Origin: an uncultured Rhodospirillaceae bacterium
Lineage (GTDB): Bacteria > Pseudomonadota > Alphaproteobacteria > CAAGCB01 > CAG-977
Assembly (NCBI GenBank): GCA_900553035.1
Contig: USCC01000070.1
Coordinates: 1-11,007 of the forward strand
Direction: 5' to 3'
Length of the DNA: 11,007 bases
The notes beneath the pieces were generated by a model, which made no database searches, was not told the origin of the DNA, and saw only the letters and a list, made by a program, of their open reading frames with translations. Below, in pieces: positions 1 through 5,330 of this stretch. The translations under genes and the position numbers were made by a program. How positions within the stretch are numbered: the stretch's first letter is position 1; every line of letters starts with the position of its first letter.

Positions 1-247
1 GGTACCTCCTGCGCCCTGCATTGGCGCGACGGCGATTTTGAGCCACCGGTTTTCTGCCCTCGAAATACTGATCCAGCCATTCCTTTGTTTTGACGAAAAC
101 CGGTAAATCCTCTTTTTCCCGAATATCCTCCGGGGCCGTATCCGCATAATATTTCTGCTTTTCAATCCATAATCCGGTCAGATTCTGTTCGTCCCCGGCC
201 AACATCAGTTTACCGATCGGCGAGTGATAATAAGCGGAATAAAACAT
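1..247 (-). CDS. ogt: Methylated-DNA--[protein]-cysteine S-methyltransferase, N-terminal part (3' end outside window)
   Basis: This is the start of a DNA repair methyltransferase that moves alkyl groups from O6-alkylguanine to its own cysteine. The start codon at 247-245 follows a good ribosome binding site (AAAGGGGA). The first 67 or so residues read like the family N-terminal domain: MFYSAYYHSPIGKLMLAG, then a D-L-P-V-F stretch and K-T-K-E-W-L-D-Q-Y-F-E-G. The active-site PCHR region would lie beyond the window. It sits 15 bases downstream of the alkA fragment on the same strand, so the two probably formed an alkylation-repair operon. Oddity: after FEGRKP the reading frame becomes arginine-rich and no longer resembles the family, whereas another frame reads LKIAVAPMQGAGGT, closer to the usual P-L-A-P-x-G-T segment. 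A frameshift near position 40-50 is therefore possible. The family call is fairly sure from the N-terminus; whether the gene is intact cannot be told. Confidence 0.75.
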   Translation of the reverse strand, partial: MFYSAYYHSPIGKLMLAGDEQNLTGLWIEKQKYYADTAPEDIREKEDLPVFVKTKEWLDQYFEGRKPVAQNRRRANAGRRRY

Positions 248-262
248 TGTCAGATCCCCTTT

Positions 263-712
263 CTATAAAGAATTCCATAAGTTAATTGTGGCATAGCTTC
301 CCCACGGATGCCATTTTGACCTTAAAGCTGTTATTTCTTTCTGTGGCAACGGTTCAAGAGCTTTTTTGACACCGTAATCGGTATCCAGAAAAGCATCCGG
401 CCAGTTCATCGCCCTCATGGCCAGGTATTGCGCCGTCCATGGCCCAATGCCCGGTAAAGCCAGCAGTTTTTTTATTTCTTCTTCCGGGGTTGCGCAGAAA
501 GTCAAATCGATATGACCGCTGATCAGGGCTTCGGCCAGGAGCTTAATCGCTTTGGCTCGCATGCTGGTAATTCCCAGGGCGCCCAGAACGTTTTCAACCG
601 GTTCTGTTAAATGCGCAATCGTTTCAGGCGTCGGAAATACGTGCGTCAGACCGTCAATACCGGTTTGTACCGGGACGCCCAGGGCTTTGATGAAACGACG
701 CCGCATCTTCAT
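263..712 (-). pseudogene. alkA: 3' fragment of AlkA-type DNA-3-methyladenine glycosylase
   Basis: The last 149 residues resemble the C-terminal half of AlkA, a base-excision glycosylase that removes alkylated purines. Visible marks are V-F-P-T-P-E-T-I-A, then the helix-hairpin-helix LPGIGPWTAQYLAMRAM (about residues 86-102 counted from the ATG at 712), and the catalytic-aspartate segment AFLDTDYGVKKAL (D112 is the likely catalytic residue). The C-terminus S-K-W-H-P-W-G-S-Y-A matches the family ending. Complete AlkA proteins are usually around 200-300 residues, so the N-terminal half is missing. The open frame continues upstream to about 1285, but that extension is only the antisense of the mob gene and looks like no protein family. 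Recognisable AlkA sequence stops near 690-710, where mob sequence begins on the other strand. The retained part holds the catalytic loop but not the full fold, so it is probably inactive. A short product from the ATG at 712 or 706 cannot be excluded. Confidence 0.75.
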
Positions 713-1357
713 TTTTGCTGGGTTCCCGTCGTTCCCGATGAAAAGCGGGGCGGAGAGCGGGTATCGGCGCACGATTGTGTAACGCGCAAAGACTTGAAGA
801 CGTTTCACACGGAATTGTCGAAGCATATCGAACAGGCTCTCGGATATGAAGCGGAGATTTTGAACGAAGCGACGCGAAACGGAAACAGGAGTGTCGAGGA
901 GCTGAAAAGAGAAACGGCGGTCAAGCGGCTGAAAGCGTTGAACGACGACTTGGAAGCGAAAAGGCGGGCTTGTATCGAATACGGCAAAGTGATCGACGCA
1001 CGCTTTCGACCGCCGCCGGACGCGAAAGAAAACCTGTTCGGAAACAAAGTCACTCTGCCCAAACGGGACTATGAAATGCTTTGCCTTCTGGCAAGCCGGA
1101 AAGGGATTGAAAGTCAGGAAAAGATCGCTTTGGAAGTGATGTTGGCCGAACGCAAGGAATTGGACAGCTACAAAGCCGTGACCGAAGCGCAAAATCAGGC
1201 AAAGCAAGCCGAAACCGAAAACGATGCTTTGAGAATGCAAGTCAACGCCTTGCGCCGCGAACTGCGCCGGATTCTGACCACCCACCCCGAAATCGAAAAA
1301 GAACGGGAAAAAGAAAAGGAAAAATCCTTGTCGGGTATGGAACGGGAAATTTGTTGA
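689..1357 (+). pseudogene. 5'-truncated Mob/Pre (MobV-type) plasmid mobilisation relaxase
   Basis: From 689 the frame reads DETTPHLHFCWVPV, the hallmark relaxase motif (normally H-x-D-E-x-T-P-H-x-H-x-x-x-V-P) of the Mob_Pre family, which nicks plasmid origins of transfer. It is followed by the family-typical V-S-A-H-D-C-V-T-R-K-D-L, F-H-T-E-L-S-K-H and I-L-N-E-A-T segments, and then a charged coiled-coil tail rich in E, K, R and Q ending at the TGA 1355-1357. Everything upstream of the DE is missing: the preceding residues come from the antisense of alkA, and the histidine expected two residues before DE is absent (the frame has G-F there). Roughly the first hundred residues of a normal Mob protein are therefore lost. 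An ATG at 611 keeps an open frame of 248 codons through the junction, but it starts inside antisense alkA and is unlikely to be a real start. It lies just upstream of the abiE operon and suggests the block came in on a mobilisable plasmid or integrative element. Confidence 0.8.
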
Positions 1358-1380
1358 TTTGCTCCGAATAGTTTGATAAT
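1351..1380 (+). promoter_or_regulatory. Candidate promoter of the abiE operon
   Basis: TTGTTG at 1351-1356 and GATAAT at 1375-1380 are spaced by 18 bases and point at abiEi, whose start is at 1402. The -35 overlaps the last codons of the mob remnant. The inverted repeat 1368-1390 covers the -10. This is read by eye from consensus similarity only. Confidence 0.45.
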
Positions 1381-1390
1381 ATAAAACTAT
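1368..1390. promoter_or_regulatory. Inverted repeat over the abiE -10 box, candidate AbiEi operator
   Basis: ATAGTTT (1368-1374) and AAACTAT (1384-1390) are perfect 7-base inverted arms separated by nine bases that contain the GATAAT -10 box. AbiEi antitoxins have an N-terminal winged-helix domain and are known to repress their own operon by binding inverted repeats in the promoter. The position here would block RNA polymerase directly. Sequence and position are seen; function as an operator is inferred. Confidence 0.5.
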
Positions 1391-1401
1391 CTGGAGGAAA
1401 T

Positions 1402-1992
1402 ATGATATATTCGTCTGGCGATTTGGCGTTGAAGTTCGGCGATTACACCGACGTTAAGGGCAAAATCCGGCGGGAAGTCCAAGCCGGACGGCTGATCCCC
1501 GTTGCGCGCGGGCTTTACGAAACGGATGCCGATGTGTCGGGAATGTATCTTGCCGGCAGCATTTACGGGCCGTCCTATTTGTCGTTTGATTACGCTTTGG
1601 CGCGGTATGGTCTGATCCCCGAAGCGGTGTATCACACTTACACTTCGGCGACGTTTAAGAAGAACAAGACCAAAAAATACGAAAATCCTTTCGGCGTTTT
1701 CACTTATCGGGACATTCCGGCGGCAGCTTACCCGTTGGAAATCGCGCTTTATCAGGAAAACGGATACTCGTATCAGATCGCGACGCCTGAAAAAGCCCTG
1801 TGCGACAAGCTGTATTCCCTGCCTCCCGTCAGGAATATGAGCGATTTGAACGCGCTGATGTTTGAAAATTTGCGCCTTGACGAACAGGAGTTGCAAAAGC
1901 TGAACGCGGACACGATCAACGGATTGTGTCCTTTGTATCGTTCAACCACTCTGACTTTATTAAACAAATTTTTTCGGAAGAAACCGCTATGA
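1402..1992 (+). CDS. abiEi: AbiEi-family type IV antitoxin / autorepressor
   Basis: This 196-residue protein is the antitoxin of an AbiE toxin-antitoxin pair. Type IV antitoxins counteract the toxin without forming a stable complex with it, and also repress the operon. An N-terminal winged-helix-like region (about residues 1-42, with KIRREVQAGRLIPVARGLYE) is followed by the family-typical segment P-S-Y-L-S-F-D-Y-A-L-A-R-Y-G-L-I-P-E-A-V (about 58-75) and by I-A-T-P-E-K-A-L-C-D-K-L-Y (about 126-138). The start at 1402 has a strong ribosome binding site (GGAGG at 1393-1397). The stop overlaps the start of abiEii as ATGA, which points to translational coupling. The length is normal for the shorter AbiEi proteins. 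The candidate promoter and operator lie directly upstream. Confidence 0.9.
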   Translation: MIYSSGDLALKFGDYTDVKGKIRREVQAGRLIPVARGLYETDADVSGMYLAGSIYGPSYLSFDYALARYGLIPEAVYHTYTSATFKKNKTKKYENPFGVFTYRDIPAAAYPLEIALYQENGYSYQIATPEKALCDKLYSLPPVRNMSDLNALMFENLRLDEQELQKLNADTINGLCPLYRSTTLTLLNKFFRKKPL

Positions 1993-2846
1993 AAACCGTT
2001 TTGGAACAAATGCTTGACAATTATGAAACAAGAACGATCGAAGACAAGAAAAACGCTTTGAAAGAGGTCGTGCAGGAAGCGGCTTTGTGCGGATTGTCCC
2101 GCGCGGGCTTTTTCAGGACGGCGGCTTTTTACGGCGGGACGGCTTTGCGCATTTTCTACGGGCTTGACCGGTTTTCCGAAGACTTGGATTTTTCTTTGAC
2201 AGCGCCGGACGCGGATTTTCAGCTGAAACGCTACTTTTCGGGATTGGAAAGCGAACTGGCGTCGCTCGGGCTGAATTTTTCCATCGAGGAAAAGCAAAAG
2301 ACGGCGGATTCCGCTGTCAAATCGGCTTTCTTAAAGGGAAACACGAGGGAACACATTTTGAGTGTTTACGGGCTTCAAAATGCAGGCATAGGGGCGACTG
2401 AACTGATAAAGATCAAGTTTGAAATCGACACCGATCCGCCGCCTTATGCGCGGTTTGAAAACAAATACCGATTGTTGCCGATGCCGTATCAGGTGAAGTT
2501 GTATGATATGCCGTCGCTGTTTGCGGGGAAGATTCACGCCGTTCTTTGCCGCGCGTGGAAAAGCCGCGTCAAAGGGCGGGATTTATATGATTACGTCTTT
2601 TATCTGGCAAAGAAAACAAAGGTCAATCTGCCGCACCTGAAAGCCCGTCTGGTCGCTTCCGGAGTTATGAACGAGAACGATGCTTTCGACGGGGAAAAGC
2701 TGATTTCAATGCTGAACGACCGGTTTGAAAAGATTGATTTTGAACAGGCAAAACAAGACGTCCTGCCGTTTGTCAAAAATCCGTCAGCCTTGGATTTATG
2801 GGGTGCTGAGATGTTCAAGGACATCACAAGGGGGATTGAAAAATGA
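1989..2846 (+). CDS. abiEii: AbiEii-family nucleotidyltransferase toxin
   Basis: This 285-residue protein is the toxin of the AbiE pair, a DNA-polymerase-beta-like nucleotidyltransferase whose relatives arrest growth, protect against phage in some hosts, and in the related MenT toxins modify tRNA ends. The fold signature is clear: GGTALRIFYG at about residues 49-58, then RFSEDLDFSL at 61-70 with the metal-binding aspartates D65 and D67. Further along come I-K-F-E-I-D-T-D-P-P and F-A-G-K-I-H-A-V-L-C-R-A-W with R-V-K-G-R-D-L-Y-D-Y, all typical of the family. The ATG at 1989 was chosen because it overlaps the abiEi stop (ATGA) and fits the usual N-terminus. An upstream GTG at 1926 in the same frame would only add residues from inside abiEi. 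The gene appears intact and of normal length, so the pair is probably functional. Confidence 0.92.
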   Translation: MKTVLEQMLDNYETRTIEDKKNALKEVVQEAALCGLSRAGFFRTAAFYGGTALRIFYGLDRFSEDLDFSLTAPDADFQLKRYFSGLESELASLGLNFSIEEKQKTADSAVKSAFLKGNTREHILSVYGLQNAGIGATELIKIKFEIDTDPPPYARFENKYRLLPMPYQVKLYDMPSLFAGKIHAVLCRAWKSRVKGRDLYDYVFYLAKKTKVNLPHLKARLVASGVMNENDAFDGEKLISMLNDRFEKIDFEQAKQDVLPFVKNPSALDLWGAEMFKDITRGIEK

Positions 2847-2861
2847 AATATAAGGAAAGAA

Positions 2862-3704
2862 ATGATAGCAGAAGAATATAAAAAACAGATAGATAGTGCT
2901 TTTAAAAAAATTAAAGATGAGAACATAAAAGCAGGAATTTATGAAAAAGCCTCTGGGAAAAGTGAACATGAGGATTTTTGGGAAACATATATTGGAAATA
3001 AACTTTTACAAACTGGGAAAAAGATTATTCGTTTAAAAGGAGACGGAAAACCAGATTACTGTATTGATGAAGGAAAGTTTAAAATACATATAGAAGCAAA
3101 AGTTTCCACAAAAGGAAACCAAGAAAGGAATTCAGATTTAATTCCTAAAGGGATTCCTGTTTATGACCCAGAGAAAGAAGATGAATATAACGATTTTTCA
3201 ACAGGATTTATCCAAAACAATGAACATATTTTACGTTTTACATCAACGATAAGTGAGCTTATAAAAAAACAAATAAACGGATCATTTAAAAAATCAACTA
3301 CTATTGGAAAAAATGATAAAATTATTTTAGCATTGAACGGATATGAAGTCGTAAAAGATCTGGAAGTTCATAACGGAAAATTTGTTAATGGTATAATAAC
3401 AACAGGTTTTAGTTTAATCTGTGCTGTATTTGGATTAAATGGAGAATTATGTTGTGATATCAACGATGGACAGCGGTATTTTACAAAAACAGAGCCTTTG
3501 AAAAGAGGTAAAAAAATACCAAATGTCTTTTTTGATATCGGGAACGATACTCCCATAGACGGAATAATTTATTCTAATATTTGTAAGGAAAATCTTATTT
3601 CAAAAGAACCTCTTTTCCTCTTTGTACCAAATCCGGAAAGAGAAAATTTGTCATATCTTTTTCCTTTTTGCAAAAATATAGGATATCCTCTTGTTAAGGT
3701 TTAA
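2862..3704 (+). CDS. Uncharacterised protein with PD-(D/E)XK nuclease signature
   Basis: I do not recognise this 280-residue protein as a named family. A run from about residue 44 to 80 looks like the core of a PD-(D/E)XK nuclease: I-G-N-K-L-L-Q, a strand with I-I-R-L-K-G, then K-P-D-Y with D65, and twelve residues later the triad E78-A-K80 on a predicted beta strand (F-K-I-H-I-E-A-K). That spacing and order match type II restriction-enzyme-like active sites. The rest has mixed alpha/beta character, with no membrane segment or signal peptide. It begins 15 bases after the abiEii stop, with an AAGGAAAG ribosome binding site, and so is probably cotranscribed with abiE. Yet it is much richer in A+T (AAA, ATA and TTT codons dominate) than abiEi and abiEii, which suggests a separate origin. 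No DNA methyltransferase gene is present, so an ordinary restriction-modification pair is unlikely. A nuclease with a defence role is an inference. Confidence 0.7.
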   Translation: MIAEEYKKQIDSAFKKIKDENIKAGIYEKASGKSEHEDFWETYIGNKLLQTGKKIIRLKGDGKPDYCIDEGKFKIHIEAKVSTKGNQERNSDLIPKGIPVYDPEKEDEYNDFSTGFIQNNEHILRFTSTISELIKKQINGSFKKSTTIGKNDKIILALNGYEVVKDLEVHNGKFVNGIITTGFSLICAVFGLNGELCCDINDGQRYFTKTEPLKRGKKIPNVFFDIGNDTPIDGIIYSNICKENLISKEPLFLFVPNPERENLSYLFPFCKNIGYPLVKV

Positions 3705-3758
3705 AACGTTTTTATATTTTGTGATATCCTTCTTTTTTTAAGAAAAATGTACATTATC

Positions 3759-3787
3759 TTGCAAAACATTCTTTTCCCCTATATCCT
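3759..3787 (+). promoter_or_regulatory. Candidate promoter ahead of the structured leader
   Basis: TTGCAA (3759-3764) and TATCCT (3782-3787) are spaced by exactly 17 bases, each matching the sigma-70 consensus at four of six positions. Transcription would begin near 3794 and run through the long inverted repeat to the terminator at 4012-4041, or past it into the Mrr-like gene. Found by eye only; chance matches of this quality occur in AT-rich DNA. Confidence 0.35.
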
Positions 3788-3845
3788 TTCTGTCAGGTGT
3801 GGACGGGGAACTGTCTGCATTAGTGCCTGAAAACGGTACGGAGTC

Positions 3846-4006
3846 CTGAAAAAACTCTTTCTGAATCAATCGGTGTTCATATGAACGCCGCGACCCTTTG
3901 TGCTATTGCGCAGAGGGCTCTTTCTCCTGACTTTTTAATAAAGGTCGGGAGTCTCTGTGTAGTAATGCACAGAGGGTCGCCTTTATTGATTCAGCGATTT
4001 TTTCAG
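3846..4006. repeat. Long nested inverted repeat / possible structured RNA element
   Basis: The gene-free stretch 3705-4052 is dominated by this element. Outer arms: CTGAAAAAA (3846-3854) with TTTTTTCAG (3998-4006), then CTGAATCAAT (3861-3870) with ATTGATTCAG (3985-3994), both perfect. Inside, the 14 bases 3890-3903 pair with 3967-3980 with one G-U. Local hairpins also form: a 20-base palindrome CGGTGTTCATATGAACGCCG with one G-U (3871-3890); CCCTTTGTGC with GCGCAGAGGG (3894-3903 and 3908-3917, loop TATT); an 11-pair stem 3924-3934 with 3941-3951 (loop TTAATA); and CTCTGTG with CACAGAG (3953-3959 and 3968-3974). The second and fourth local hairpins compete with the 14-base long-range stem, so two folds are possible. 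No convincing protein is encoded. It could be a regulatory leader, a small RNA or a palindromic mobile repeat. The pairings are seen; the role is not known. Confidence 0.75.
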
Positions 4007-4011
4007 CTCCC

Positions 4012-4041
4012 GACCGCCTATCAGGCGGTCTTTTCTGTTTT
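4012..4041 (+). terminator. Intrinsic terminator just upstream of the Mrr-like gene
   Basis: GACCGCC (4012-4018) and GGCGGTC (4024-4030) form a perfect 7-pair stem with loop TATCA, followed by TTTTCTGTTTT. The T-run ends right at the GGGAGAG ribosome binding site of the gene starting at 4053. A terminator placed here either ends a small RNA or the preceding operon, or acts as an attenuator for the Mrr-like gene. Confidence 0.75.
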
Positions 4042-4052
4042 GGGAGAGTTTT

Positions 4053-4940
4053 ATGGAAGATTTTTTAGGAACTTTAGGTGGAATTTTTTTTTGGGTTTGG
4101 ATTTTTTTACTTTTTAAAAAGTCAAAAAACGATAAAAAAATTAGAAACAAGATAATGGAAAATTTTAAATATTTAAAAGATTTTGAAGATGAATGTTTTC
4201 AAAAAACACTTTATGGAAAAGATACCTTTAATATTGATAAGTGGGAAAAAGGCTTGAAGATTTTTTATGAAGAAGAATGCGGAAAAGGAGAATTTGACTT
4301 TGAAATTGTTAATCGGATTTTTAAAGAAGTAGAAAATGAGCATGAATTTATCGAAAAATCAAAAGAACAATATATTATATCTGAAATGGTAAAACATTAC
4401 TCGACATTGAATATGAAATATAATCGTTCAAATATTGTCGATGATTATGGAATAGAGCAGTTTGATGATACTCAATTTGATGAGGATTTAGAATATTTTG
4501 CAAAGAATGTTTTAAAAGATGAGACACTATCCAAGTCATTCTTATTCCGTTGTTTTGTTAAAGCTGGAAAATTTTCTAAAATAGACGATTTTGATTTATC
4601 GCAGGTTAAGACGGGAGAAGATTACGAAAGGTTTGTTCGTGAGCTTTGTGTGTCTGCCGGTTTTGAGTGTGGTATGACACCAACAACGGGAGATCAAGGA
4701 GTTGATTTGATTGTTTCAAAAGGTCAAATCCATATTGCAATACAGTGCAAATACTATTCAAGTGCTATCGGGAATTCAGCTGTTCAAGAAGTTATTGCAG
4801 GAAAAGAGTTTTATAATTGTGATTATGCATGTGTAGTTTCTAATCAGGATTATACATATCAGGCTAGAACTTTAGCTCGTGCGGCTGAGATTGAACTGCT
4901 TTCGCACGAAACATTGATCCCGTATTTGCAGAAACTCTGA
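4053..4940 (+). CDS. Membrane-anchored Mrr-like restriction endonuclease
   Basis: This 295-residue protein ends in an Mrr-type catalytic domain (about residues 187-292), a PD-(D/E)XK nuclease fold found in type IV restriction enzymes that cut modified or foreign DNA. Visible marks are T-G-E-D-Y-E-R-F-V (187-195), GDQGVDLI (213-220, catalytic D218) and I-Q-C-K-Y-Y (230-235, catalytic Q231 and K233), followed by Q-E-V-I-A-G-K and a helix rich in A-R-A-A. Residues 7-21 (TLGGIFFWVWIFLLF) form a hydrophobic helix followed by a lysine-rich run, so the protein is probably fixed to the inner membrane with the nuclease in the cytoplasm. The middle part (35-180) is acidic and unrecognised. The start at 4053 has a good ribosome binding site; the next ATG (4155, M35) has a poor one and would lose the membrane helix. 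The gene is very AT-rich and stands alone between two terminators. The catalytic residues look intact. Confidence 0.85.
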   Translation: MEDFLGTLGGIFFWVWIFLLFKKSKNDKKIRNKIMENFKYLKDFEDECFQKTLYGKDTFNIDKWEKGLKIFYEEECGKGEFDFEIVNRIFKEVENEHEFIEKSKEQYIISEMVKHYSTLNMKYNRSNIVDDYGIEQFDDTQFDEDLEYFAKNVLKDETLSKSFLFRCFVKAGKFSKIDDFDLSQVKTGEDYERFVRELCVSAGFECGMTPTTGDQGVDLIVSKGQIHIAIQCKYYSSAIGNSAVQEVIAGKEFYNCDYACVVSNQDYTYQARTLARAAEIELLSHETLIPYLQKL

Positions 4941-4984
4941 TTCTGAAGAAAACAAGCGTCACGGGTGAATTTGATTTATAACAT

Positions 4985-5008
4985 AAGGCGGGAGCGATCC
5001 CGCCTTTT
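4985..5008 (+). terminator. Intrinsic terminator after the Mrr-like gene
   Basis: AAGGCGGGA and TCCCGCCTT (4985-4993 and 4998-5006) form a perfect 9-pair stem with a GCGA loop, ending in TTTT. It lies 45 bases after the Mrr-like stop codon and closes that transcript. Confidence 0.85.
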
Positions 5009-5022
5009 CGATTTCAGAAACC

Positions 5023-5112
5023 GGTTGCAAAAGCAGGGGCTTTTTACAATAATGGATTCGGATTGATTAAGGACGAAAACGGTTGAAGAAACGGGTTGCA
5101 AAGAGGTTGCAA
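5023..5112 (+). repeat. Three copies of GGTTGCAA in the spacer beside tRNA-Leu
   Basis: GGTTGCAA occurs at 5023-5030, 5094-5101 and 5105-5112, with a near copy (GGTTGAAG) at 5081-5088. No gene is seen between 4941 and 5196. A perfect palindrome with arms CTTTCGCC and GGCGAAAG lies at 5134-5151. Short direct repeats beside a tRNA gene could be arm-type recombinase sites of an integrated element, but no integrase is in the window, so this is only a suggestion. Confidence 0.4.
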
Positions 5113-5161
5113 CGGTGATTTTTCAAAGCAAGGCTTTCGCCACGGCGAAAGTTTCGGGCAA

Positions 5162-5190
5162 TAAAAAAAGCCCTGATTTCTCAAGGCTTT
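5162..5190 (-). terminator. Intrinsic terminator of tRNA-Leu (and possibly parE)
   Basis: Read on the minus strand, AAGCCTTGA and TCAGGGCTT pair over nine bases (one G-U) with a GAAA loop, followed by a run of T. It sits just downstream of the tRNA 3' end. No terminator is seen between parE and the tRNA, so it may serve both. Confidence 0.85.
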
Positions 5191-5196
5191 ATTTTA

Positions 5197-5283
5197 TGGT
5201 GCCCCTGACCTGAATCGAACAGGTACGTCCGAAAGGACAACAGATTTTGAGTCTGCCGCGTCTACCAATTCCGCCACAGGGGC
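5197..5283 (-). tRNA. tRNA-Leu (anticodon CAA)
   Basis: On the minus strand the 87-base sequence starts with the acceptor arm GCCCCTG and ends CAGGGGC-ACCA, so the CCA tail is encoded. The D-arm reads GGCGGAATTGGTAGACGC. The anticodon stem GCAGA/TCTGT holds the loop CTCAAAA, giving anticodon CAA for UUG leucine codons. The long variable arm (TGTCCTTTCGGACG) is typical of leucine tRNAs, and the T-arm is ACCTG-TTCGATT-CAGGT. The 3' end faces the accessory block, the usual orientation for elements that insert at a tRNA 3' end. A second copy of the 3' end was not found in the window. Confidence 0.96.
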
Positions 5284-5299
5284 CTCTCAAAACGATACA

Positions 5300-5327
5300 A
5301 ATATAAACGCTTCCCGACTTCTGTCAA
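5300..5327 (-). promoter_or_regulatory. Promoter of tRNA-Leu
   Basis: On the minus strand a perfect TTGACA (-35, at 5327-5322) is followed after 16 bases by TATATT (-10, at 5305-5300, five of six matches). It lies in the short gap between the parE stop and the tRNA, about 16 bases before the mature 5' end. Confidence 0.75.
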
Positions 5328-5330
5328 CCG

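Noticed and set aside
611..688. ATG at 611 as the true start of a 248-residue mob protein.
   Set aside because: The first 26 codons are antisense to alkA and match no Mob N-terminus; the family sequence begins only at 689.
712..1285. The open frame of the alkA fragment continues upstream on the minus strand to 1285.
   Set aside because: This extension is exactly antisense to the mob coding sequence, has phenylalanine/arginine-rich shadow composition and no AlkA similarity.
3683..3791. Three ATATCCT-like motifs around the end of the third gene.
   Set aside because: Spacing is irregular and the region is AT-rich, so chance is a sufficient explanation.
3705..4052. A retron msr/msd or CRISPR-like array.
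   Set aside because: No reverse transcriptase or Cas gene is in the window, and the repeats are inverted and non-periodic rather than regularly spaced direct repeats.
3881..4117. A 78-codon plus-strand open frame through the inverted repeat.
   Set aside because: It lies over the hairpins and terminator, has no ribosome binding site, and overlaps the well-supported Mrr-like start in another frame.
1..5196. A second copy of the tRNA-Leu 3' end that would mark the far att site of the island.
   Set aside because: Reading the left half for the T-arm/acceptor sequence on either strand showed no convincing copy.
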